Below are positions 50,277 to 62,275 of a stretch of DNA of 64,000 bases, one piece after another. A program made the position numbers and the translations under genes. Source of the stretch: Laetiporus sulphureus 93-53 (lineage: Eukaryota > Basidiomycota > Agaricomycetes > Polyporales > Laetiporaceae); NCBI RefSeq assembly GCF_001632365.1, contig NW_024468538.1, positions 213,903 to 277,902 on the forward strand. The letters run 5' to 3'. Within the stretch, counting starts at the first letter, position 1. Every line of letters begins with the position of its first letter. The notes below the pieces were generated by a model. That model ran no database searches. It was not told the DNA's origin and was given only the letters and a program-made list of their open reading frames with translations.

Positions 50277-52214
50277 ATGGCGCCCCAAGTTGCTCACTGG
50301 GCGCTTCTCGCGGCCTTTGTGGCAGCGCTCGTGCATTCGGCGTCCGCGGCCACTGCGCAGAACTTCCAGCCACCGGCATTCTCGCCGACCTCGGAGTCGA
50401 CGAACTACACCGGGACGTCAAACGGCACCATCCAAAATGGCCCGCTGGTGCCCGGAAAGGTGTTCGACCGCTTCATTCAGATATGGTTCGAGAATACGGA
50501 CTGTACGTTTCTCGCTTCATTCAAGATGCACTTTGTGTTGATGTTTCACTACAGTCGAGACGGCGGCGTCCTCACCGACGTTCCAGCAGCTGACAACTCA
50601 GGGTGTCTTGTTCACGTCGTACTATGCGATGTCGCATCCCTCTGAGCCGAATTACATCGCTGTTGGTGGCGGTGATTTTTTCGGGAATGCAGCAGATGAC
50701 TTCCGTTCGTGGAGCTCACTTCGATCGCTGCCTCTTCCTTGTTGACGTTTACTGCAGGCGCCATTCCGGAGAATATCTCCTCCATTGTAGACCTGCTCGA
50801 GGCGAAGAATATTTCATGGTCTTCTTGTGAGTGAATCCAATGTTCGATACACGAATATGCAGTGAATTGATGCCTATTATGCGATATTAGACCAGGAATC
50901 TATGCCTTACGACGGCTTCACGGTAAGTCACTATCCATGATCGGTCCATTTGTCACTGAAGGTGCTTCCACAGGGATATAATTATACCTCTTATGACTAC
51001 ATCTGTACATACGTCTCCGGTTTGTTCAAGTCGTGACTGACCATTCCTGCAGCTGGCTCGGGCGACTACACCTACTACGTCCGCAAGCACAATCCGCTGA
51101 TCATCTTCGACTCCGTGTCAAATGTCACCGAGCGTGCTCTTAGAATCCGCAATTGTGAGTGTTACGTCCTGTCGGTACTAGTCAGCACGATTCTATATTG
51201 ATTACCGTATGCAGTCAATGATTTTGCTGTCGACGTGAACGCAAGCGCGGTCCCCCAGTGGACGTTCATTACACCGAATCTCGTTAACGATGTGCGTCTC
51301 TATCGTTTTTGCAATTCCATCTCTCTGACATTCGTGACCTTGGTAGGGACATGACACCAGCATCGACTTCGCGAGCCAATGGATACAGTACTGGCTGACC
51401 CCGCTTCTGAGCGACGAGCGGTTCAATGACAACCGAACCATCATTCTGTTGACGTTTGATGAGACGGAAAGTGAGTGAACGAAGATCTCTTGACCTGGAG
51501 TTCTCGTTGAGGTGTTTTCATGTGACAGCATACACCATCAACAACCGGGTATGGACGCTTGCTCTCGGAGGAGGGCTACCAGCGAACCTGAAAAATACCA
51601 CTGATGACACGTTCTACACTCATTACTCCTGTCTCTCTACCGTCGAAGCGAACTGGAGCCTCGACTCTCTCGGACGCGGGGACACGAACCAGACCCTCAA
51701 TAATGTCTTCTCGTTCGTCGCGAACGTGACCGGCTGGAAGAACAATGGGATTTATGGCAACTCGAGTGCTATTCGTACGTGACACGCACTTGCGTAGTCA
51801 AGTCGTTCAAACTCATATCTGTTCGCAGCTCTGCTTAACATCACTGGAACAATTCCCGGTCCATTGAACCCGGAGTACTACATTCCCTTCACCGCGCCAA
51901 ACAAGAGCGCTGTGAGCCCTGGCGGTGGGTCTGTCTACGTCGCGTCCGGACTCAACACGTCCTTCACCGCTGCGGATCTCCCCTCGCCGGTGAACCTCAC
52001 CGCTCTAGGAGAAACCTTGCCGTGGTCGGTGAACCCTGGATACGACTATCCTTACGGCACGAAGGTCTACACTAACACGACCACCACATCGTCCTCGCCG
52101 ACTACCAACGGTTCCACTTCATCTGGAAGCTCGTCGGGCGCTGTTCATGGGGTAGTGCTCATTCCTGGACTCACGATACTGGGTGTGATTGTTGGATTGC
52201 TTGCGACTCTATAG
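50277..52214 (+). CDS. GPI-anchored acid phosphatase (phosphoesterase family)
   Basis: Signal peptide MAPQVAHWALLAAFVAALVHSASA, then FDRFIQIWFENTDFETAASS, where ENTDF is the metal- and nucleophile-bearing start of the PF04185 phosphoesterase family. Further conserved parts: TFQQLTTQGVLFTSYYAMSH, PSEPNYIAVGGGDFFG, ENISSIVDLLEAKNISW, MPYDGFTGYNY, VRKHNPLIIFDSVSNVTERA, and the second metal site region NRTIILLTFDETETYTINNR followed by HYSCLSTVEANWSLDSLGRG. The C-terminus is a Ser/Thr/Asn-rich stalk (NGSTSSGSSSG) and a hydrophobic end (LIPGLTILGVIVGLLATL), the pattern of a GPI-anchor signal. Fungal relatives are phosphate-repressible acid phosphatases acting at the wall to release phosphate. About 480 residues in nine or ten exons. 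Whether it is a phosphatase or a phospholipase C of this family cannot be settled here. Confidence 0.88.
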
Positions 52215-52806
52215 GAATTTTGTACTGTCGCATAATGAAGAAATGTGGGACACTCGTGTTAGCCTGGATCTAGTGGTAGTTCGTGCGAAACTCAATTCTC
52301 TACGAAGTGACCACTCACAGCCGCATGAACAGCCCATGCAATCTGAAATGGCTCACGGAACGGCATTGCGAGCCCGTTCGAGGCATGGCAGTCTGGACTC
52401 TGGATCCAATAGAACCACGCTCAAGAATGGAACGCAATTCTTGTTGATTGAGCCTGCGCGGGACAATATGCGCGCTTACAGGTACGTCGGTGGAATATTC
52501 GGGCTAGCGTCGTCGACCATCCGATGTTGCAGAAGGCCACCGCAGCTAGCCTTCTGTACCAACCATCCTCAGGTTCGCTGTGCAGCCTGAGCTTGAGGCT
52601 GCCGCGTGAGAAACGATCATGATGCGACTATAATTAGGCAACTGATAAGTTTCAACATAATACATAAGTCTAAACATAGGTTACGCGACAGTAACCCACC
52701 TTAAACTGGCAGCGCATTCCCTCCGCCCACGACTTCACCGCAACGACGCCCTTCTCTCTCCCCTTCCTCATCAAGCACTGTCCTCACCACCCGTTGGCTG
52801 CCCGTC
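52215..52806. other. Spacer and chitin synthase promoter
   Basis: 592 bp between phosphatase stop and chitin synthase start, same strand. Near 52630-52680 it is AT-rich (AACATAATACATAAGTC), followed by the pyrimidine-rich CTTCTCTCTCCCCTTCCTC at 52750-52768, a common fungal core-promoter feature. No gene seen. Confidence 0.5.
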
Positions 52807-55800
52807 ATGAACAGACGGGAGTCCACAGCGACCTCGCGTCCGCGGCTCGAGGCCGTCGACGACCTCACGATCCTTTCTCCCATTTCTGAGGATATCATCG
52901 TAGCATGTCTCCGCGAACGGTTCATGTCCGACAACGTCTATACGAATATTGGCACCTCTGCCCTTGTCGCAACTAATCCTCACAAGTATGTTCCAAGCAA
53001 TTCCGACGCGGTCATGCACAAGTATGCTTCCGAGTATCGCGACACATCGCCGGACAAAGTACGCTTGCCGCCGCATGTCTTCCAACTTGCCAACAACGCC
53101 TACTATCATATGCGGAGGACTAATCAGGACCAGTCGATCCTACTGAGGTGAGCAATGATAGACTTGAGCTTCATCTTGTTTCTCATTCGTGACGAAGCGG
53201 AGAAACGGCGAGTGGAAAATCTGAGAACCGTCGTCTGGCCATCAAGACGCTCCTCGAGCTCAGCGTCAGTCAACCGGGAAAGAAGGGCGCGAAGCTCGCA
53301 CACCAGGTGCCTGCTGTGGAATTCGTATTGGAGACTTTCGGCAACGCACGCACGCTCTTCAACCCTAACGCTTCCCGTTTTGGCAAGTACACAGAGCTTC
53401 AGTTCACTGAAAGGGGCCGTCTGTGCGGGTTGAAGACTCTCGATTATTACCTCGAGCGTAATCGGGTAGCGGGGGCACCGTCTGGCGAACGTAACTTCCA
53501 CATCTTCTACTACCTCGTCGCTGGTGCATCGCCCGAGGAGAGGCAGCATCTGCATCTCCAGGAGAAAACAACGTACCGCTATCTTGGACAGCGCAATCCT
53601 CCTGGTCGTGGCAATGCTGGACGGAGCGAGGATGCCGTGCGGTTTGATCAACTGAAGGTGGCGTTGAAGAATGCCGGGTTCTCGAAGCGGCATGTGGCGC
53701 AGACATGCCAGCTAATCGCGGCCATCATCCACCTTGGGAACCTCGAGTTCACCATCGATCGCTCCCGCAACGAGGACGCGGCTGTAGTACGCAACACCGA
53801 TGTCCTCGAAGTCGTTGCAGATTTCTTGGGCGTGCAGCCTTCAGCCTTGGAGGCGACTCTATCGTACAGGACAAAGCTCGTCAAGAAGGAGCTTTGCACG
53901 GTGTTCCTTGATCCAGATGGTGCTGCTGACAATCGAGACGAGCTCGCGAAGTCTCTATATGCTCTTCTCTTTGCGTGGCTGAACGAGTACATCAACCAAC
54001 GACTATGCAAAGAGGACTTCAACACTTTCATTGGATTGTTCGACTTGCCTGGTCCGCAGAACCTCACCAGCAGGCCCAACTCGTTGGATCAATTCTGCAT
54101 CAACTATGCGAACGAGAGATTGCATAACTTCGTCCAGAAGCGGCTGTTCGATCGCCACGTCGGGGAATACACAAGCGAGGGCATCATGCGCTACACACCT
54201 CACATTCCTTACTTCGACAACTCGGAATGCTTGCGCCTGTTGCAGAATCAGCCCGGCGGCTTAATTCACATCATGGACGATCAGGCGCGGCGCATGCCCA
54301 GAAAGTCGAATCTCACGATGATCGAGTCGTTTACGAAACGATGGGGCAACCATTCGTCGTTCAAGGCCGGTGCTATTGACCGTTCGGGCCTCCCCACCTT
54401 TACCGTCAGTCATTTTAGTGGCCCTGTCACATACTCCTCAGAGAACTTCCTTGAGCGCAATTTGGAGGCGCTCAACCCCGACTTCGTCTCACTCCTCCGC
54501 GGAAACAGCTCGTCTGCCGATGCTGCACCAACAGATGGCTCGGGTTCCTCGAACCCCTTTATTCGCAGTCTCTATTTTACTAGGGCGATTGCCACGCAGG
54601 TTCATCCCCGGAATGAGGAGACCATTATTTCGGCTCAGCAGCCTGTCAAGCCTATGCGTGCTCCATCGACAAGAAGGAAAGGCACGATCAAGCGTATGGC
54701 GACGGTCAAGGAGGACGTCATCGACGAGAAAAACCTGGATGATGAGGAGCCTTTGGGTACCGCCGTCCTCGCAAATGGCCCTCCTTGCATCGCGGGCGAG
54801 TTCCGCGGCGCGTTAGACACGCTGTTTGAGACTCTGGACGAGACCCAGTCATGGTACATCTTCTGCATCAATCCGAACGACTCGCAGTTACCGAATCAGC
54901 TGGAGGGCCGCTCCGTCAAGGGCCAAGTCAGGAGCTTGGGCCTATCCGAGGTCGCGAGGAGATGCGTGAGCATGTTTGAGGTGAACATGACCCCGGAAGA
55001 GTTTGTGCAGCGGTATCAAGGGCAGCTCGACACTCTCCATGTCATTGAAGGTACCCCTAGGGAGAAGGTCGAGCAGGCTCGGACTGCGTTAGGTTTGGAG
55101 GAGAAGGATGCCGTGCTGGGCATGAACAAGGTATGTCATGTTGGGGTCGGAGCATTATCTGTGCTTAACATCTCAATATCAGGTTTTCCTCTCGCAAAGA
55201 GCATTCCACGCATTTGAGGACGATCTCCGATCCAAGGACACTGAAGAGCTGAAGCGAAATCGAATGCGGGATGCTGAAGCGGAGGCGGGTCTTGACCCGA
55301 GAGGTCTGCATGACCCCTACGCGCCTTATCAGAATCCTGGTGACGACCAGTACAACGACGGCGAATACAACGATCCGTTTGGCCAGTCGAGCCAGGCTCT
55401 TCCCCTGGTCTCTCATAGCTCGCCGTTTCAACGTGGAGACATGTATGGAGATATCGATGAAAGGAAGTCCTTCCGCAGTGAAGACTATGATGGGCGGAGT
55501 GCGTACACAAGCCATCGCGACATTGAATCCGTCTCCAACTTCGGCTCGGAGTCGTACGCACCATCGGGGAACATGTTCCAGGGCGCTGATAAGAAGGGCC
55601 TGTTGGATAAGGAGGTGATTGCTGGAGAGATTCAGGAGGGAGAAACCACGGAGGTTGTGAAGGAAAGTGCTTTGCGTCGGAGATGGGTCATAATCTGTTG
55701 GATCCTCACTTTCTGGGTTCCTACTCCGCTCTTGAAGTGGATTGGTCGCATGAAGCGTCCAGATATCCGGCAGGCGTGGAGAGAAAAGTTGGCGATCAAC

Positions 55801-58800
55801 ATGCTCATTTGGTTCGTTTGCGGATGTGCGATTTTCGTGATCGCCGTCTTCGGCAACCTCATCTGCCCCACACAACACGTCTTCACCACCAACGAACTGC
55901 AGGAGCATTCCTTCACGAGCAATCCGAACAATGTATATGTTGCCATTCGCGGAGAGGTCTTTGACCTCACCGAGGTGGCGTACACTCATCTGCGCGTCGT
56001 GCCTGTCATAGCTTCCAAGTTGATCCTGGCTTATGGTGGTACCTCCGCCGATGCCATCTTCCCTGTCCAGGTCAGTCTTTTGCATATTAATTTCCGTATG
56101 ACAATTTTCACATCTCATCTGTAGGTCTCTGCGCTGTGTAATGGCGTTAGCGGTTCCGTCAGCCCGTATGTCGTCCTCGACTCGGCCAACGACACCGACG
56201 TCAATGCACAATACCATGATTTCCGCGCGTGGACCAACGATCCCCGTCCCGACTGGTACTTCGAGCAGATGGTCCAGATGAGGTGGAACAACCGCGTTGG
56301 CTGGATGGGATATACCACCAAGGATCTCAAGAACCTGGCAACTGAGGGCAACACTGTTGGCATCTACAATGGCATCATCTATGATCTGACCGATTACGTG
56401 ACGAATGGCCCTGCCACTGCTCCTCTCGACAATGAGGTTTTACCGGGCACCATTGACACTCACTTCATGTCCGATGCGGTTGTCAATGTGTTTCAGTACA
56501 ACTCCGGACAAGATGTGACCAAGCAGATCAATGCTCTCAATCTCGATTCCAAGGTCCTCGAGTGGCAGCAGACATGTCTGCGTAACTTGTTCGCTATCGG
56601 TATGGTCGACACGCGTGACTCGGCGAAGTGCCAGTTTGCGACGTACATCCTGTTGGCGCTGTCCATCATGATGGTCAGTGTGATCGGGTTCAAGTTCATT
56701 GCGTCAATCAATTTCGGCGGCGAGCGTGCACCGGAGGATCACGACAAGTTCGTCATTTGCCAGGTGCCGTGTTACACGGAAGGTCACGCGTCGCTCCAGA
56801 CAACCATCGACTCACTCGCGCAGATGAAATACGATGATAAGCGGAAGTTGCTCTTGATCATATGCGACGGTATGGTCGTCGGTTCCGGAAACGACCAGCC
56901 CACTCCTCGTATTGTCCTTGACATCTTGGGCGCGAGTCCTAATATCGATGCAGAGCCACTTAGCTTCCTCTCGCTCGGCGAAGGCGCGAAACAGCACAAC
57001 ATGGGCAAGGTGTACTCCGGTCTGTACGAGACCGCCGGCCACGTCGTCCCCTATCTCGTGGTTGTTAAGTGCGGTAAACCCGGAGAAAAGTCGAGGCCTG
57101 GCAACCGTGGTAAGCGTGATACTCAGATGCTGCTCATGCGGTTCCTGAACAAGGTGAGATGTCGACGTGAAGTGACGTGAGCTCTACTGATGCGAGAACA
57201 GGTCCACTTCAACTCGCCAATGAACCCTCTGGAGCTTGAGATGTACCACCAGATTAAGAACGTCATTGGTGTCAACCCGTCCTTCTATGAGTATCTGTTC
57301 ATGGTCGATGCCGATACTACGGTTCATCCTATGTCGGTGAATCGCTTGATTTCTGCGTATGTTTTTGGGACATTGGTATATGATGTATCAACTCACTATT
57401 TTGATCCCTTAGGATGGTTCATGATAAGAAGCTGATCGGAGTCTGCGGTGAGACAGAGCTGGCGAATGCAAAGCAATCACTGGTCACGATGATGCAGGTG
57501 GGTGGATATGGTCGAATGTCGTCTCGGATTGTATTGATTATGTCGTCCAGGTCTACGAGTATTTCATCTCGCATCACATGGCGAAGGCGTTCGAAAGCCT
57601 GTTTGGTTCCGTGTCTTGCTTGCCCGGTTGTTTCACTCTTTACCGTCTGCGTACGCCGGACACGTACAAGCCGCTCTTCATCTCCAACCAGATCATCGAT
57701 GACTACTCCGAGAACCGCGTGGACACGCTGCACATGAAAAATCTCCTGCATCTGGGTGAAGATCGATACCTGACCACGATCGTGCTCAAGCACTTCTCGC
57801 ATTATAAAACGCAGTTCGTCCGGGATGCTCACGCATACACTGTCGCTCCGGACGACTGGAAGGTTCTTCTGTCGCAGCGTCGGCGCTGGATCAACTCGAC
57901 CGTGCACAACCTTGGAGAGCTGCTTTTCTTGGATCACCTTTGTGGATTCTGCTGTTTCTCGATGCGTTTCGTCGTCATGATTGACCTGGTATCAACGTTG
58001 ATCCAGCCGGTCACTGTTGGCTACGTGAGTGTTGCTGTCCTTCTGCCGTCGGCCGTCTTTGACGCGATGTCTACAGATTGTCTACTTGATTTACCGCGCT
58101 GCTGGTTTACATGAGGGCATCCCAATCATCTCGGCCGTCATGATTGCAGCGGTCTACGGTCTGCAGGCTCTCGTGTTTGTCTTGCGTCGCAAGTGGGATA
58201 TGATTGGTTGGATGATTTTTTACATCCTCGCCATTCCGGCGTTCTCGCTTCTCCTCCCATTGTACTCGTTCTGGAAGATGGACGACTTCTCATGGGGTGC
58301 GACGCGTGTCGTCTTGGGCGAAGCTGGCAAGAAGGTTGTTGTCCATGTGAGTGCTTGCGCCGGTAGCGTTCTCGAAGCACGTTGACTGACGATGGTGTAG
58401 GATGAAGGTAAATTCGACCCCAGCGTGATCCCGTTGAAGTCTTGGAATGACTATGTATGTGACCTTTCCTTCGTCTCGAGTGTCAGCTTGCTAACGTTTT
58501 TGCCGTAGGAAAATGAATTGTGGGACAAGGAGTCTAACCACAGTATTGGCTCATGGGTGCCCCCGACAAAGATGATAAACGATGGATACGCTGAGTCGCA
58601 TACCGCATCTGTCTATGGTCGCGAGACTGTCTACGACCCGGCGATGTCTCGCGTTTTCTCTCCTGCTCCGTCGCAACAGGTGATGTACTCTCCACCTGAC
58701 TATCACTCCGGCCGAAATACCCCTGTGATGTCCATGGCTGGATATCCCCCTCCTATGGCATACCAACCATCATCTTCGCGACCAGTGAGCAACTATGTGG

Positions 58801-59135
58801 ACGTCCAGATGCCAGCGCCATCGCGACCTGCGAGCAACTACATGGGCTTACAGATGCCGTCGCCATCACGGCCTGTGAGCAACTTCAATGACGTGCAGAT
58901 CCCCATGACGCGCAGCCCCGAGGACATGGACTTTGCAGGCAGCACCAGGAGTGGGCCATCGGATGCGGACATCGACCAGGCAGTGGAGGACATCCTGCGG
59001 GAAGCAGACCTGGCGACGACGACAAAGCGGGAGATCCGCGGAAAGCTGGAGCAGCGCTTCGGCATGGACCTATCGTCGCGCAAGCGGGTGATCAACGAGG
59101 CGATTGACAGGGTGCTGCTTAGCCATGCTGGGTGA
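52807..59135 (+). CDS. Class V chitin synthase with N-terminal myosin-like motor
   Basis: The start [20 protein letters not shown] leads into a myosin motor-like domain (about residues 1-770): P-loop [12 protein letters not shown] formed over the first intron, [15 protein letters not shown] (switch I), [22 protein letters not shown] (switch II region), and [20 protein letters not shown]. Then come helices ([20 protein letters not shown]), a cytochrome b5-like part ([17 protein letters not shown]), further helices, and the GT2 catalytic domain with [27 protein letters not shown] and QRRRWINS, followed by helices. A Ser/Pro-rich tail ends in a DEK_C domain ([20 protein letters not shown]). This is the class V/VI architecture (about 1,900 residues): UDP-GlcNAc polymerisation into chitin at the apical membrane, the motor part aiding delivery or retention of vesicles. 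The P-loop TASGKSE differs from SGSGKTE of true myosins, as usual for the class. About nine introns. Confidence 0.95.
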
Positions 59136-59746
59136 TTGTTTGTTTGGGACTTTTTTCGGGACATGATTTGCATTCGTTTGAGCTCGGATTTTTTTTTTTT
59201 TTGCATACTACGATACAGATTTTGGACTTGTTCAGTTTCCGTTTGTTTTTGATACGCCAACGCATGGACAATGTGTACTTTTGCTCGCATATCTCATATC
59301 GCGTAGTCGTAATAGCATCTGGACATATCGTCGTAGTCGAACACGGCTTCTGTACCGTACGACGGCCAAACATTGAGATCGTGAACGGCTGTCTCATCGC
59401 TGAGCAACCGCCAAAGCACTTCTCGACGATGAACTCGCTATATCATTTACCGTACGTCGCGATCGGGCTCTTCAATTCCCGTTGCGGCAAAGTTACTTCA
59501 TTTTAATTTGGTCGATTCCGCAACTGTGTATTACACGCTTGTGGTTCAGGGCGGCGTGCACATTGCCATGTTTAACTGAACGCGCCACGTCCATCTGACC
59601 TCACGTTTCCCAACGTGAATATCCCCTCCTTTTATCTTCCCTGCCACGTCCTGGGTGCTCAGGACCACTCCAGTGCGACAGAAGTTCGCTGCCGAGAAGC
59701 AAAAGCGTAATTCATCTCGTATCCTGGAACTTGGTCATCAGGATCC
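59136..59746. other. Chitin synthase 3' region and spacer
   Basis: 611 bp without a supported gene. A run of 14 T at about 59188-59202 lies some 60 nt after the chitin synthase stop and probably belongs to its 3' untranslated region. The right part should hold the promoter of the Cys-rich gene; CCTTTTATCTTCC near 59628 is pyrimidine-rich. Confidence 0.45.
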
Positions 59747-60425
59747 ATGGCAGACAACGCGTTTGGAGAGTGCTGTGCGGGATGCTGTGGGATGTGCTGT
59801 ATGTCCAACCTTGCTCTAATGAGTCTTTACACATTCTGAGCAGCATTCTGTTCGCAGGTATCATCGGTTCTGAGGGCATATTCTCGTGGCTACAGATCAG
59901 TGCGCACGTCTGTGACTCTCTTTAACCGGATCGCTCTCAACAACAATTCTTCCTCTAGCAACCTGCAATCCGGGCGATCACCAGCGCGGCTGTTGCACCG
60001 GATGCTGCAAGAAGTCCTTCGACGAGGACGAATTCCTTGCGGAGCAGGAGAAGCGGCGCGCCGAGGCTGCCAGCGAAGGCACCGCGTTGGTCACTCAGCC
60101 CTCGGCGCAGCCGTCCATGTCAGTGACGCAGACCGTCGTGAGCAATGACGCCCCGAAGACGGACAAGCTGCCTTCGCCGCGGCCGTCCCTTTCGTATGCC
60201 CAGGATCCAGGCGCGGCAGATGACAACGGTCAAGGTGCGGAAAGGGCTGAGCAGCATGCTCCATTCCAGGAGCCGGGCGATGACCCCTATGCCTCCGGCG
60301 AGGGCGCAAACGCCGACAGGGAGTCCCTTGATCTGGAGCTCCCGTTGCCGTTGCCCGGGTGCAGTCTCATGGGCGATGACGAGACGACCGAAAAGTCTGC
60401 CTCGGCAGCAGAGATGCACAACTAG
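59747..60425 (+). CDS. Small cysteine-rich protein of unknown function
   Basis: Three exons. The first gives MADNAFGECCAGCCGMCC, split within the last Cys codon by an intron (GTATGT...CGCAG). Exon 2 is short and reads IIGSEGIFSWLQI. The third begins TTCNPGDHQRGCCTGCCKKSFDEDEFLAEQEKRR, with a charged helix and a disordered tail ending ASAAEMHN. Four CC pairs surround a short hydrophobic stretch (IIGSEGIFSWL). There is no N-terminal signal peptide, so this is not a classic secreted effector; the Cys pairs could be palmitoylated or bind metal. I have seen comparable CC-rich short proteins in basidiomycetes but can give no function. About 185 residues. Gene model supported by two good splice pairs. 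Confidence 0.72.
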
Positions 60426-61304
60426 CAGCAAGCCTGCTTTCCCCTCGTTTTGTGAGTACTTCATTGACTGGAGTGATCAGCGAGTTGTAACTGACAGGCC
60501 GCTGTCGCTAGATACCAGGATCAACCCTTTCGTCTGCATTGTACGGTAACCTAATTGGATACGATACTCCCGTTGAGTGCAGCCGATATTGTTTTTTCCT
60601 TGTACTTGTATTTCCCACTTGCCTTGACCAAGGTGATACTCACCTTACGCCCGCCTCGCCTTGGAATTCTACATACACTCTGCTAAATATACCTGTCTCG
60701 CGGATTTACGCTTAATGCTAGCGCTACAGCAGCGCCGAGTGCCGAGTGCTGTTTTAAGGTCTGAGCAAGGCTTCAGTCAATGCGCTATGGTTTCCACCAC
60801 TCAGAATTTTTGGATGTTGGATCTGTCAGCTTTTCATGAGCTGTAAGAGTCATAAAACAAGACAATGGACATGGCGACTGCCTTCGCTGGCTGATCCGTC
60901 ACCAGGGAGGTATCACTGCCTCTTGCTTGTTTGAGTGAGATTTATTGCCCACTTTGCGTCCAGGTGGAGTTCTCTAAGATGGAACTTCGGCACCATACAA
61001 TGCACAAATACGGAGAACGTAAGCCATGATACGCATGTCGATGAAGATTAACATCACCCTGATCTGTATACTTGACATCAACAAAGTGGCACCTGTTATT
61101 GCGTCTTCTGCCCAGAACACTTCTAAGCCGCGAGGAGGAACCAGTGAGCCTCTACACCCTACGACAGTTCATCATTGGACAATATATGCCAATTGACATT
61201 GGTTGCAACGTACCAGTGTCGCCTCTCAACTACTATGACACAATACCATTGAAAGATACGTGCCGCTCAAATCTGTGCCTCTGCTGCGTTGAGAAACATA
61301 CATT
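60426..61304. other. Spacer; possible N-terminal remains of a kinase gene
   Basis: No intact gene. Between about 61040 and 61300 some translated pieces (e.g. VIASSAQNTSKPRGGTSEPL) could be the spacer part of an SRPK-type kinase, in agreement with the clearer relic that follows, but stops interrupt every frame. Confidence 0.4.
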
Positions 61305-61695
61305 GTGGATATTGACCGTACCAGGGCTTGGACGGCAGGATTGCATGGGATGTCCGCTCACCTGTGCACTTCGTCAGCTTGCTGGAACGCAGAGGAGCGT
61401 TCGGACCGAATCCAACCGCAAAATCTTCTAGCACCTGAATCCTCGAAGGCGAGAGGGATACCAGCGCAGATATTTGGAACCTGGGATGTGTGGTTCATCA
61501 TGTTTGCCACGCATCATTGGTGGGCTGATGTTGCCAAAGTATGCGAAATGATCACTTTACGAGCGGCTGTTCGCCGGTCAGACCACTTCCTACGAGGAGC
61601 ACTTGCGCAGTATGACACCCTTGCTTGGGAAGTTCTCGCAGGATTTTCTCGCACAGTGCAAAGACAGCCGCACGTTCTTCGAGACCGAGGGTGAG
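61305..61695 (+). pseudogene. SRPK-type protein kinase relic
   Basis: Three pieces in shifted frames follow the order of the kinase C-lobe. IVDIDRTRAW (the DFG-region equivalent VDLGxAxW of SRPK relatives) leads to DRIQPQNLLAPE, matching the IQPxxLRAPE motif; then TSADIWNLGCVVHHVCHASL, matching SxADIWNLGCxVFE; then ERLFAGQTTSYEEHLRSM, TPLLGKFSQDFLAQCKDSR and TFFETEG, matching the subdomain X region before a GTGAGT donor at 61692. A shift lies between the first and second piece (near 61435) and a stop plus shift between the second and third (61525-61560). The N-lobe with the ATP site is not found. SRPK-like kinases are much expanded in Agaricomycetes and pseudogenes are expected. The relic cannot make an active kinase. 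Confidence 0.7.
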
Positions 61696-62275
61696 TATCG
61701 CATCTCATTGCCAATATATATGTGTTCAAGCCGCGCAGCTTAACAGGTAACTCCATCTGTACGCACATAGATCCCAGCGATTTTTATTGCATACCTTCTC
61801 CAGCGTTTGATGCCGAGGGTGTTTCAGTGACAGGAGTTTAGCATGGATAATTGCTGGCTGAGAGACTGACAAGCTCAAGGGAAGGCTCAAACATGCGCAG
61901 TCACTCCACAATGAAGTGACATTGAATAACTTAAGATAATACTGTATGAGAGAGGTATCTGCCGTCTGGACTGATTTATGATGACAAATTCTTTATATGC
62001 CTTCTGTCTAGAAGTAACGTTCAATACAGTTTGGGCTGAACAAGCAGAGGACCATGCAGGGGATTGAGTGAATGAAGCCTAAGGTCCGCCACAGGCGCGT
62101 GGCATGAACGCGTCGCCGTGCACGTGGGACGCGTTTTCCGGGCAAGTGGCGAGCAGGATTTGCCCACTAGCTTCAATAGGCTCCTTCATTTCCAGCAGAC
62201 GAAATTTTTAATCTCTTTTTTTAAAAGCACCTGTTGGCTAGCGATTCTAGCATTGCCAGAGCAAGTCGCGTTCCG
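61696..62275. other. Spacer after the kinase relic
   Basis: 580 bp with no gene I can support. If the kinase gene once went on, its end would lie here, but I find no further matching piece. The right part is the promoter of the next gene; AATTTTTAATCTC with a T-run near 62198-62222 is AT-rich. Confidence 0.4.
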
